Source of the DNA: Candidatus Latescibacterota bacterium
Lineage (GTDB): Bacteria > JAAXHH01
Reading direction: 5' to 3'
Assembly: GCA_022823465.1 (NCBI GenBank)
Contig: JAJEHX010000040.1
Span: forward strand, 1-64,000
Length of the DNA stretch: 64,000 nt
Under the pieces are notes generated by a model. It saw only the letters and a program-made list of their open reading frames with translations, was not told the DNA's origin and did no database searches. Positions within the stretch are counted from its first letter, which is position 1. Each line of letters opens with the position of its first letter. A program made the translations under genes and the position numbers. This document shows positions 44,501-52,615 of the stretch, piece after piece.

Positions 44501-47500
44501 GGCACGCGGCACGAATCCGCCAGCGGAGAGGTCGCCTTCGACACGGAACTGTTCCCCTCGGATCCGAGTTGGCTGAACGATCACCGGGTATTCGGCCGTT
44601 TCGTGGTTCCAGGCGCCCTGTTCGGATCGATGACAGCCGCCGCGGCTTCCGAAGAGGGTATCGAGGTTCCGGTTATCGAGGACCTGCAGCTCCACAGTCC
44701 GCTGATCCTCCCGGAAGAGGACGACTCGGACAGTACGATGGCGGCAGGCGTGCGCGTACAGATTCTGCTCGACGCTCCCTCGGACGAACCCGCGCGCCGC
44801 GTACGCATCCTCAGTAAGCGTTCCGATGAAGACGAGTGGAAGCTGCACACGGAGGCGCGGGTGTCGGCCACGAACGGCGAAGCAACGCCGAACCAGGACG
44901 TTGCCGGGTTGAAAGCGAGCCTGGCGCTGGAGGACGTGTCCGCCCTCTACCGGGCAAAAGCGGAAGTCGGGATCGAATTCGGTCCGTCGTTCCGCACCCT
45001 TCAGGCGGCCTGGTCAGGAGAAGGCGAAGCCCTCGCCGAGGTCGTGCTGCCCGCAGGCATCGATCAAAGTGGCATTGACCCGCATCCGCTACTGCTCGAC
45101 GGCTGTTTCCAGGTGATGGCGACCGCGAGGGAATCTACCGGAGCCGACAAAGGATCCACCTATCTGCCCTTCGGATGGGAACGGCTCCGGCTCGCAGGAC
45201 AATGGCCTGAGCGGGTTTTCTGCCACGTCCGGATGCGGCACCGCACATCGGACCAGGATCCGGAGGTGGAAAGCGGCGGGACTTCCGAAGTCTTTACGGC
45301 GGATATGACGATATGCGACACCGAAGGGACTCCCCTGGGAGAACTGACCGGATACACGGTGAAGCGCGCGACGCAGGCGACGCTGATCACGGACACGGAA
45401 GGGTTGGACGAACTCCTCTACGACATCGTGTGGCGCGAGCAGGCGCTTCTGCCGGGCATGCCGCCGGCCGACTTCCTCCGAACACCTTCCGACGTGGAGG
45501 ACAACTCGCCGATCTTCGCGACGTACCTGGCCGCCGAAGGCGTCGAGCCACACGAGAATACGAACCTGCAGAACGACCTGGAGCAACTGGCGTGGTCTTC
45601 TGCGCTCTCGAACCTGGAACGCCTCGGCTGGGAGCGAACGGCGGGATCACGCATAGAAGCTGAAAGCCTGCGGCGGCAGCTGGGCGTTCTCGACGAGCAC
45701 AGGCACCTTTTCCAACGGATGCTGAACCTGCTGTCGGATTCGGGCGTACTGAAAAAGACGGATGACGGATTCATCGTGGCGGTGGGGTCCGGTGACCCGC
45801 TCCCGGAAGGCCTGTCGGCAGACCCCGCGGAACGTGCGGCCCGGTTGACCACTTTGCATCCCCACGGCGCCAGCGAGATCGCCCTGTTCCGTCGATGTGC
45901 CGGCGCCCTGCCGGAGGTGCTGCGCGGTCAGGAGGATCCGCTGTCCCTGCTGTTCGGCGATGAAGAACCGCGTGCCGGCGATCTCTATATGAAGGCGCCG
46001 GTGTGGAAAGCCGCGAACCTGATGATGGGTGACGTGGTCGAGATGATCGTCGCCGGCTTGCCGGAAGGGCGGCGGCTCAAGGTGATCGAAGTCGGAGCGG
46101 GCGTCGGCTCGGCGACTGCCTGCATCCTTCCCAAGCTTCGCCCCGGCAGTTACGACTACACTTATACGGATATTTCGGCGGGCTTCTTCGCGGAAGCCCA
46201 GTCCCGTTTCAGCGACGAAGCGGATGCCATCGAGTACCGCGTGCTGGATATCGAAAAGGATCCGATTGCCCAGGGTTTCGACCTGCACGGATACGACGTG
46301 GTCATCGCCGCCAACGTGCTCCATGCGACGCAATACCTGAACGAGACGCTCGATCATTGCCGCCGGCTGCTCGCTCCTTCCGGCCAACTCATCGCGCTCG
46401 AGAACCAGCGGAAACGGGGTTGGATGGATCTGATCTTCGGGCAGCTCGACGGTTGGTGGCGGTTCGCCGACCGCTACCGGCCGAATCACGCCCTGGCGGG
46501 CCCCGATGTGTGGCGGCAGGCGCTGCTTGACGTCGGAATGGCGGAAGCGGAGGTCGTGGGGGTAGACCGAACGGAAGAAACCGGCCTGCCCGACCGCGGG
46601 GTGATCGTGGCCAGCGGACCGGCGGAGGTGATCCTGCCGGGCGGTGTGTGGGTGGTGGCGGCCGACCGGGGCGGATTGGGCGAGTCGGTTGCGATGGAAC
46701 TCGCGGCGCAAAACCAGACGGTCGTGCTGGCGGGCGAGGACTTCGTGTCGGGCGGGGACGCGTCGGGCGGGGACGCTCCCGATGGGACAATACGGGACGA
46801 GGAATCCTCAGGCGATGGGCTCGGAGTCGTCAGGCGAACCGTGGAACGCGACTCGCGGGAATCCTGGAGCGCCTTCTTCTCGGACCTGCCGGGCGATCCA
46901 CCGCTGGCAGGCATCGTGCATCTCGAAGCGCTCGACGGCCACGGACCAGGGGCAACCACCCCGGAGATGGCGGAGGACCTGAGACATGGGCTGGCGAGTG
47001 CGCTCGCCCTCGTCCAGGGCGCGGCGGACGCCGACGCGACGCCGTCCGGTGGAACCTGGTTCGTCACCCGGGGAGGCCAGATCCTCGAGCGCGAGCGAGG
47101 CGGCCAGCTCGCCGGCGCCGCGCTCTGGGGCTTCGGCAGAGTACTGGCCCGGGAAGCGGGCGACATGCGGCCCCGGATGATCGATCTCGATCCCGATGCC
47201 GCGCAGCCGGCCGACGACCTGGTCCAGGAACTGCTCTTCCCTGATCACCAAACGGACATCGCCCGCCGTGGTGACCGCCGCCTCGTCGCCCGCCTGGTCC
47301 GGGCCGAAGACGGTGTGGAGCGCCTGTCCCTGCCCGAAGATGCGGACTGGAAACTCGTACAGGATGAAGCCGGTGCGCTCGAGGAACTGCATGCCGAACC
47401 CAGGCAGGCGCATCCCCTGGAGCCCGGCGAAGTCCGGGTTTCGGTCGACGTATGCGGACTGAACTTTCTGGATGTCTTCCGTGCGATCGGCCTGGTGCCG

Positions 47501-50500
47501 GGAGGACATCTCGGATCGGAATTCTGCGGCCGGATCCGTGAGGTGGGTTCCGAGGTGACCACGGTCGCTCCTGGAGACCGCGTGGTCGGCCTGGCCTTCG
47601 GCGCCATGGGCGCGGAGGCCGTCACCCTGGAAGAACTGGTGGCGCCCGCCCCACCGAAGCTGCCGACCGCGGCCCTGGCGACGATGCCCGAGGTATTCGT
47701 AACGGCGGCCCTTTCCTTCGAGCTTACCGGGCTGGAAACCGGTGACAGGGTACTGGTTCACGCCGGGGCGGGCGGCGTGGGCCTGGCGGCCATCCAGCTG
47801 GCCCAGGCCGCCGGTGCGGAGGTCTTCGCGACCGCGAGCGCGCCGAAACGGGCGTACCTGCGGTCGCTGGGCGTAAAGCACGTCTTCGACAGCCGCCAGA
47901 CAGCCTTCGGAGAGGAGATCCTCGAAGTTACAGGAGGCACGGGCGTCGACGTTGTGGTAAACAGCCTTACCGGAGAAGGCTTCATCGAAGCGAGCCTTTC
48001 CTGTCTCGCACAGGGGGGACGCTTCGTGGAGTTGGCCCGAAGGGACATCCTGAGCCCCGAAGAGATGGCCGAGACGCGTCCGGACGTGGCCTACTCCATC
48101 CTGGAACTCGATGTGCTCAAAACGCAGGATCCCGCTCGGCCGGGGGCCGCCCTGAGGCAGGTGATGCGCAGGCTTGAGGCGGGTGAATTGAAGCCGCTGA
48201 TCCACGCCGTGTGGCCGATGTCTGAAACACGTTCCGCCATGGCGTTCATGCGCGGCGCGAGACATATCGGGAAAATCATCCTGGCCGCGCCGCCGCTTCG
48301 GGCGGGCGGGCTGCGGCAGGATCGCACCTACCTGGTCACCGGCGGTCTGGGCGGCATCGGGTGTGCCGTAGCGCAATGGCTCGCCGATCACGGGGCGAGG
48401 ACCATCGTGCTGAACGGTCGAAGAGACCCGGACCCGGAAGCCGGGGAAACGATTTCCGCACTCCAAAATCGCGGCGTCACGGTGCAGGTCGAACTCGCGG
48501 ACCTGACCGACCCGGCCGCGGTTGACGCGATGTTCGAGCGGATTGGCAGCGAACTGCCGCCCCTTGCCGGCGTGATCCATAGCGTGGGCGTGCTGGCGGA
48601 CGGCGCAGTCGGGAACCAGAGTTGGGAACGGTTCGAGAGCGTGGTACGGCCGAAAGCGCTTGGGGCCTGGCATCTGCACCGGGCAACCGAGCACCTCGAC
48701 CTGGACATGTTCGTCCTGTTTTCGAGCGTAGCCGGGGTCCTTGGAAACCCCGGGCAGTCCAACCACGCTTCCGCCAACGCATTTCTCGATCAACTCGCCG
48801 CGCACCGGCGCGCGCTGGGCCTGCCCGGACAGGCCATCGCCTGGGGCGCCTGGTCCGAGATCGGTGAAGCCGAGGAACAGCGGGAACGCATTGCCCAGCG
48901 GGTCGAAGCGACCGGGATCGAATGGATCACGCCGCAGCAGGGTCTCCTTGCGTTCGAACGGCTTCTGCGGGAGGATGGAGCGACCGGTGTGGTGCTGGCC
49001 AGGGACTGGTCCGTCTTCGACCAACCCGGCGACGGCCGTCCGCCTTTGCTGAGTGAGATCCTGTCGGCCCTCGATACCGATAGCGACGATACGCCAGGAC
49101 TGTCTGAAGAACTGCTCCCCCGGCTCCGGGAGACCCCGGCGGCGGAACGGGAGGACCTGATCCTGTCTTTCCTGCAGGAGGAAGTCCAGGCGGTACTGAG
49201 TCTGCCGACGACGCCGGCCTCGAACGTCGGCTTCTTCGACCTGGGCATGGATTCGCTCATGGCGGTGGAGTTTCGGAACCGGGTGAACCGGGCGCTTGCG
49301 GGCAGCTATACGGCGCCCAACACCCTGGTTTTCGACTATCCGGATATCTCGTCGCTCGTAGCGCACCTGGTCGACGAGATCGGCGACGCCGAACTGGATA
49401 GCGACGGTCTTGAAACCGGAGACGGCGCCGGGAGCGAAACTGCCACCGATCCCGTGGCGCCAACCGAATCCGGGAGCGAAGCTGCCGCCGATCCCGTGGC
49501 GACAACCGGGCCCGGGAGCGGAACCGTGCCACGGACCGACAACGAAGGCATTGCCATCATAGGCATGGCCTGTCGCTTCCCCGGCGCATCGGACCTGAAC
49601 ACCTTCTGGAGCATGCTGGAAAATGGTGCGGATGCCGTGACGGATGCCCGTCCCGACGCCGGATCTGGGATCGTTCCGTCAAACGAGTCGGACCAGGGCG
49701 ACGAAGGTTGGCGTCGCGGGGGATTCATTGACGGCATCGACCGGTTCGATGCCAGATTCTTCAGGGTATCGCCACTGGAAGCGCGCAGTATGGATCCTCA
49801 GCAGCGCATGCTGCTGGAGACGAGTTGGCACGCGCTGGATGACGCGGGAATCGATCCCGACCGGCTCAGGGGTTCGCGTACAGGCGTGTACACGGGCATT
49901 TCTTCCAGCGATTACCGTGATCTGATGATGGACAGGCGAGATAGTGTCGATTACCTGGGTACCAACAGGAGCCTCGCGGTGAGCCGGGTATCCTTCTTGT
50001 TGGGCCTGGAAGGTCCCGCGATACCCTTGGAGTTGAATTGCGCCTCCGCGCTGTTCGCCGTTCACCAGGCCGTGGCCGGCCTTCGTCTCGGAGAAGTGGA
50101 CATGGCCCTTGCCGGCGGCGTGAATACGGTGCTGTCCCCCGATTTGACGGCGGGAATGGCGTACCTGGGCATGCTGTCCCATGAAGGCCGCTGCAGCGCC
50201 TTCGACGCCAGGGCGGACGGTTTCGTGCGCGGTGAAGGCTGCGGCGTACTCGTACTGAAACGACTGAGCGCGGCGCAAGCGGCCGGAGACCGCATCTGGG
50301 GTGTGATCCGGGGTTCGGCAGTCAACCAGAACGGCGCGACCGCGGGTCCCACGGTGCCCAACGGTCCCGCGCAGGAACGAGTGATCGAAGACGCGCTTAC
50401 GCAGGCGGGCGTCGATCCGGCGGAAGTGGACTATCTGGAAGCCCACGGGGCCGGATCGGCGCTGGGCGACCCGATCGAGGTGCAGGCGGCCGCCGCGGTC

Positions 50501-52123
50501 TATGGAAGAGGACGCGCATCGGACCGACCCCTGCTAATCGGATCGGTAAAGACCAATATCGGTCATCTCGAGTCCGCTGCCGGCCTCGCCGGACTGATCA
50601 AGGCGGTCATGGCAATGCACCGTCAGCGTATCCCGAAACAACTGCACTTCGAAAAACCGAACCCGAACGTGGACTGGGATCGACTTCCCGTGCGAGTGGT
50701 GTCGGAAGCGGCGGACTGGCCAACTTATCCCGATCGGCCGCATCGCGCGGCGGTCAGCGCTTTCGGCGTATCCGGAGCAAACGCCCACGTGGTGGTCGAG
50801 AGCTATGGGACTTGCGCCGACGGCGCGCAGTCCGCCGAAACGGGGTTCAGGGTGACCGGCACCCGGCAAACCGTCGCGGTGAAGCTGCCTGCGGGCGTCC
50901 CTGAACCGCAATGGGAGGACCTGCGTCCCCGGACGCGGGCAAACCGCCTCCTGCCGCTCTCGGGCAAGAATCCCGCGGCGCTCATGGAACTTTCCGGAAA
51001 TTACCTGTCCTGGCTGGATCGATGTCTCGCGACCGGTTCGAACGAGGAATCGGAAGAGGAGTTCCTGGCGGATATGGCCTGGACCGCGAGCATCGGAAGA
51101 AGCCATTTCAATTGCCGGTCCGGCGTGGTGTTTCGCGATATCGCTACACTTCGCCAGGGGCTGGAAGAACTCGCTTCGAACGAAGCGCCATCAGCGTCCG
51201 TCGAGACGAACTGGATAAACGTGGCCGCGGCCAGACGGAAGGCGGCTTTCGTATATGATGGATGGGACGGCAGGTGGCGGGATATCGCTAAGGGTCTGTA
51301 TGACACGGAACCCGTTGTCCGAGGCTTCCTGGATCACTGCGAAGCGCTGTTTCGCAACGAAACGGACACCTCCCTGCTGGATCCCCTGTTTGACGGGGAC
51401 GGGACGGAGAAACCGGTCAACGGTCCGGCCTGGACGGATCCAGCGGCCTATTCGCTCCAGTGCGCGGTCACGGCCTTGTGGTCCAGCCTGGATGTACGAC
51501 CCGGAGTGGTGTGTGGCCGCGGTGTCGGGGAGATCGCCGCCGCGCAGACTGCCGGAGCGTTTACCCTCGATGAGGGGCTCCGCATCGCATTGGCCCGCGG
51601 GGAGACCGTCAGGGCCATGGACGAAAACCGTTCTGAAGAAGTACCGGTGGAAGCAGCGTTGGCCAGGCTGGATGGGATAAACGTATCTACACCGTCGCTC
51701 GCCATCGTCAGCGGCGCTACAGGAAACGAGGTAGGGGCGGCGGACGTGCTGGACTTAGACCGATGGCTTCATCAGACGCTCGTGGGCCATGTTGCAAGCG
51801 CCGCGGCTCGAAACATGGCCGGTCTTGCCGTGGATACGCTGATAGAGATTGGGCCGGGATCGGAGTTCGCGGTGGATCTGACCGAAGCGTGGCCGGAGGT
51901 GCCGGCGGGTGTAGCCGCCGCGGCTCCCGCTTTATTAGGCAGTCTTTCTCGTTCTTCCGATGGAGCCGATGAGGAAGAAGGCGACGGATTCCTTCAGGCG
52001 GCGAAGACGGCCTACGATATCGGTTTGCCGATATCCCCGGAAGGACTGTTCGCGGGCGAATCCCGTCGCAGGCGCTCCCTGCCCGGCTATCCGTTCCAGC
52101 GCAGGCGCTTCTGGATCGGCTAA
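41558..52123 (+). CDS. Iterative-type type I polyketide synthase, KS-AT-DH-cMT-ER-KR-ACP-KS-AT*
   Basis: A 3,521-residue synthase. Domains in order are KS1 (28-458; Cys203, His338, His378), AT1 (595-905; Ser697 in GHSLGE), DH (976-1270; His1009 in HRVFGRFVVP, Asp1181), C-methyltransferase (SAM motif VGAGVG near 1513), a structural KR half, ER (1950-2245; HAGAGGVGLAA), KR (2250-2500; TGGLGGIG), ACP (Ser2566 in GMDSL), KS2 (2663-3080; Cys2828, His2963) and a degenerate AT2 (3225-3510). The first seven domains form one complete fully reducing, methylating module like a fungal highly reducing PKS, so a methyl-branched fatty-acyl product made iteratively is likely. AT1 has AYHS at the specificity motif, closer to malonyl- than methylmalonyl-CoA types. 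No thioesterase is present. The domain plan recalls the 'Sup' synthases of sponge symbionts. Confidence 0.93.
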   Translation: MSSGSSNGPNSEVTGDLKMRKPHPTESGQPIAVVGMACRFPQAPDLPSYWRLLEEGRNAVIEGEPGSGVGRVGELFPDSGVPNSSCRFGAYLDELDLFDAPFFRISPVEAERLDPQQRMMLEVSWQALEDAGMDPEGLKGSRTGVYAGISNYDYRNLILGTGETSEPAASLYTVTGTSFNTAIGRVAYVLGLEGPAMALDTACSSSLVAMHQAVTGLQRGDADLALAGGVHAIFSGRLLELRANAGMLSPDGRCATFDAGANGYVRGEGCGIVVLKRLEEAEADGDRIWAVIRGSAVNQDGASPGLTVPNGASQEKVIEQALARAGVQPSEVDYVEAHGTGTEVGDPIEALALAAAYGREREADRPLLVGSVKTNIGHLEPAAGAAGLMKTVLAMQHGMIPKQLHFQTPNPELDWDRLPLQVTSEPTEWPLRPGRARLAGVSGFGWSGTNAHVVVEGYDGRKDAEPGPSPTGSPRQVTVTLPAPIPDHTTEPRGIGPRETRFLPLSGKSPAALRALANRYVEWLDGHAEDLSTGDASDPLLADMAWTAGVGRSHFQHRAGVVFRDAGSLRDGLGELTEADTGPGSDDGEIAAGKVAFLYTGQASQWVGMGAELYESEPIVRAVLDHCDALLRESGNGSLLDAMFGRSAGTGRSAESVLPPDLDDPVWKQPAIYALECALTAQWASIGIRPDVVLGHSLGEIAAAQAAEVYSLEDGLRFAAIRGALMAALPGEGAMAAIFAPADRVAAAVADHNETIAGVGISVAADNGAHQVVSGPADQVEAILSRFEREDFRVRLLRKSPAYHSAMMDPVLDDLGEAVSGIRTQPPLTPYISSMTGSLVGEGQELDGAYWRRQTREPVAFRKAIATLADLGIGTVIEVGPHAVLGPMVSMAWPDAPDSGGPPAVLASLLRPSREAPEEARGAFTVATARAYELGLPVALSKLFCGEERRRISVPGYPFQRERQWIGAARRQRPSVGHPLLGTRHESASGEVAFDTELFPSDPSWLNDHRVFGRFVVPGALFGSMTAAAASEEGIEVPVIEDLQLHSPLILPEEDDSDSTMAAGVRVQILLDAPSDEPARRVRILSKRSDEDEWKLHTEARVSATNGEATPNQDVAGLKASLALEDVSALYRAKAEVGIEFGPSFRTLQAAWSGEGEALAEVVLPAGIDQSGIDPHPLLLDGCFQVMATARESTGADKGSTYLPFGWERLRLAGQWPERVFCHVRMRHRTSDQDPEVESGGTSEVFTADMTICDTEGTPLGELTGYTVKRATQATLITDTEGLDELLYDIVWREQALLPGMPPADFLRTPSDVEDNSPIFATYLAAEGVEPHENTNLQNDLEQLAWSSALSNLERLGWERTAGSRIEAESLRRQLGVLDEHRHLFQRMLNLLSDSGVLKKTDDGFIVAVGSGDPLPEGLSADPAERAARLTTLHPHGASEIALFRRCAGALPEVLRGQEDPLSLLFGDEEPRAGDLYMKAPVWKAANLMMGDVVEMIVAGLPEGRRLKVIEVGAGVGSATACILPKLRPGSYDYTYTDISAGFFAEAQSRFSDEADAIEYRVLDIEKDPIAQGFDLHGYDVVIAANVLHATQYLNETLDHCRRLLAPSGQLIALENQRKRGWMDLIFGQLDGWWRFADRYRPNHALAGPDVWRQALLDVGMAEAEVVGVDRTEETGLPDRGVIVASGPAEVILPGGVWVVAADRGGLGESVAMELAAQNQTVVLAGEDFVSGGDASGGDAPDGTIRDEESSGDGLGVVRRTVERDSRESWSAFFSDLPGDPPLAGIVHLEALDGHGPGATTPEMAEDLRHGLASALALVQGAADADATPSGGTWFVTRGGQILERERGGQLAGAALWGFGRVLAREAGDMRPRMIDLDPDAAQPADDLVQELLFPDHQTDIARRGDRRLVARLVRAEDGVERLSLPEDADWKLVQDEAGALEELHAEPRQAHPLEPGEVRVSVDVCGLNFLDVFRAIGLVPGGHLGSEFCGRIREVGSEVTTVAPGDRVVGLAFGAMGAEAVTLEELVAPAPPKLPTAALATMPEVFVTAALSFELTGLETGDRVLVHAGAGGVGLAAIQLAQAAGAEVFATASAPKRAYLRSLGVKHVFDSRQTAFGEEILEVTGGTGVDVVVNSLTGEGFIEASLSCLAQGGRFVELARRDILSPEEMAETRPDVAYSILELDVLKTQDPARPGAALRQVMRRLEAGELKPLIHAVWPMSETRSAMAFMRGARHIGKIILAAPPLRAGGLRQDRTYLVTGGLGGIGCAVAQWLADHGARTIVLNGRRDPDPEAGETISALQNRGVTVQVELADLTDPAAVDAMFERIGSELPPLAGVIHSVGVLADGAVGNQSWERFESVVRPKALGAWHLHRATEHLDLDMFVLFSSVAGVLGNPGQSNHASANAFLDQLAAHRRALGLPGQAIAWGAWSEIGEAEEQRERIAQRVEATGIEWITPQQGLLAFERLLREDGATGVVLARDWSVFDQPGDGRPPLLSEILSALDTDSDDTPGLSEELLPRLRETPAAEREDLILSFLQEEVQAVLSLPTTPASNVGFFDLGMDSLMAVEFRNRVNRALAGSYTAPNTLVFDYPDISSLVAHLVDEIGDAELDSDGLETGDGAGSETATDPVAPTESGSEAAADPVATTGPGSGTVPRTDNEGIAIIGMACRFPGASDLNTFWSMLENGADAVTDARPDAGSGIVPSNESDQGDEGWRRGGFIDGIDRFDARFFRVSPLEARSMDPQQRMLLETSWHALDDAGIDPDRLRGSRTGVYTGISSSDYRDLMMDRRDSVDYLGTNRSLAVSRVSFLLGLEGPAIPLELNCASALFAVHQAVAGLRLGEVDMALAGGVNTVLSPDLTAGMAYLGMLSHEGRCSAFDARADGFVRGEGCGVLVLKRLSAAQAAGDRIWGVIRGSAVNQNGATAGPTVPNGPAQERVIEDALTQAGVDPAEVDYLEAHGAGSALGDPIEVQAAAAVYGRGRASDRPLLIGSVKTNIGHLESAAGLAGLIKAVMAMHRQRIPKQLHFEKPNPNVDWDRLPVRVVSEAADWPTYPDRPHRAAVSAFGVSGANAHVVVESYGTCADGAQSAETGFRVTGTRQTVAVKLPAGVPEPQWEDLRPRTRANRLLPLSGKNPAALMELSGNYLSWLDRCLATGSNEESEEEFLADMAWTASIGRSHFNCRSGVVFRDIATLRQGLEELASNEAPSASVETNWINVAAARRKAAFVYDGWDGRWRDIAKGLYDTEPVVRGFLDHCEALFRNETDTSLLDPLFDGDGTEKPVNGPAWTDPAAYSLQCAVTALWSSLDVRPGVVCGRGVGEIAAAQTAGAFTLDEGLRIALARGETVRAMDENRSEEVPVEAALARLDGINVSTPSLAIVSGATGNEVGAADVLDLDRWLHQTLVGHVASAAARNMAGLAVDTLIEIGPGSEFAVDLTEAWPEVPAGVAAAAPALLGSLSRSSDGADEEEGDGFLQAAKTAYDIGLPISPEGLFAGESRRRRSLPGYPFQRRRFWIG

Positions 52124-52149
52124 GCGCTGACGGTTATTTCGAACGCAAG

Positions 52150-52191
52150 AAGCCCGTCTGCGCGTTCGTGGACGAAGTAGCAGACGGGCTT
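52150..52191. terminator. Hairpin between the PKS and the convergent carrier-protein gene
   Basis: AAGCCCGTCTGC (52150-52161) and its exact complement (52180-52191) make a 12-bp stem with an 18-base loop, 26 bases past the PKS stop and 32 bases past the stop of the convergent ACP gene. There is no long T run, so it may act for both strands as a barrier or rho-assisted stop. Confidence 0.6.
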
Positions 52192-52222
52192 GAGATCCGC
52201 GCGCTTCAGTTGTAAGACATGC

Positions 52223-52465
52223 TCAGGTGGCGGCGTCCAGGCGCCGGACAAGTTCCGCTACGCTCTTGACGTCCACACAATCTTGCGCGGTGAATTCCAC
52301 GCCGAAATCTTCGGCAACGATCTTTGCGAACGCCAGCATGTCAACGGAGGAAACGCCGGCCTCCGAAAGGCTGATGTTGAGATCATCCGGCAACGCGATG
52401 GGTTGCCCGTCAACTTCCAGGTTGTCCGCAATGAGCTTTCTGATACGATCAGCGGTCGTAGCCAT
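52223..52465 (-). CDS. Free-standing acyl carrier protein
   Basis: An 80-residue acidic four-helix carrier protein (RIRKLIADNLEVDG, then AGVSSVDMLAFAKIVAEDFG). The phosphopantetheine serine is the second of the SSV triplet, where ACPs usually have DSL. The ATG at 52465 is preferred over one 6 bases upstream because AAGGAAG is spaced correctly. It converges on the PKS gene and diverges from the permease gene. It could supply a carrier for the terminal KS2, which has no downstream ACP, or serve a different ligase. Confidence 0.85.
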   Translation of the reverse strand: MATTADRIRKLIADNLEVDGQPIALPDDLNISLSEAGVSSVDMLAFAKIVAEDFGVEFTAQDCVDVKSVAELVRRLDAAT

Positions 52466-52615
52466 AGACATCTTCCTTTCCATAAGGGAACAAACGATTA
52501 CGGATTGACTGAGATTACCGGTTATAGTATAACGTCCGGATATTTTAAAATCAACAAAAAGAATAAAGAAAATCATACGGACAATACGCAGGCGGCAGCC
52601 GGGAGAAACTTCCAA

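Noticed and set aside
46808-49366. Long antisense open frames inside the PKS (about 850 codons) and similar ones opposite rel and korA (12733-15168, 7517-9358)
   Set aside because: They lie opposite genes with strong family signatures, have Arg/Gly/His-rich or His/Val/Asp-rich composition and no domain. High GC with third-position bias leaves antisense frames open by chance.
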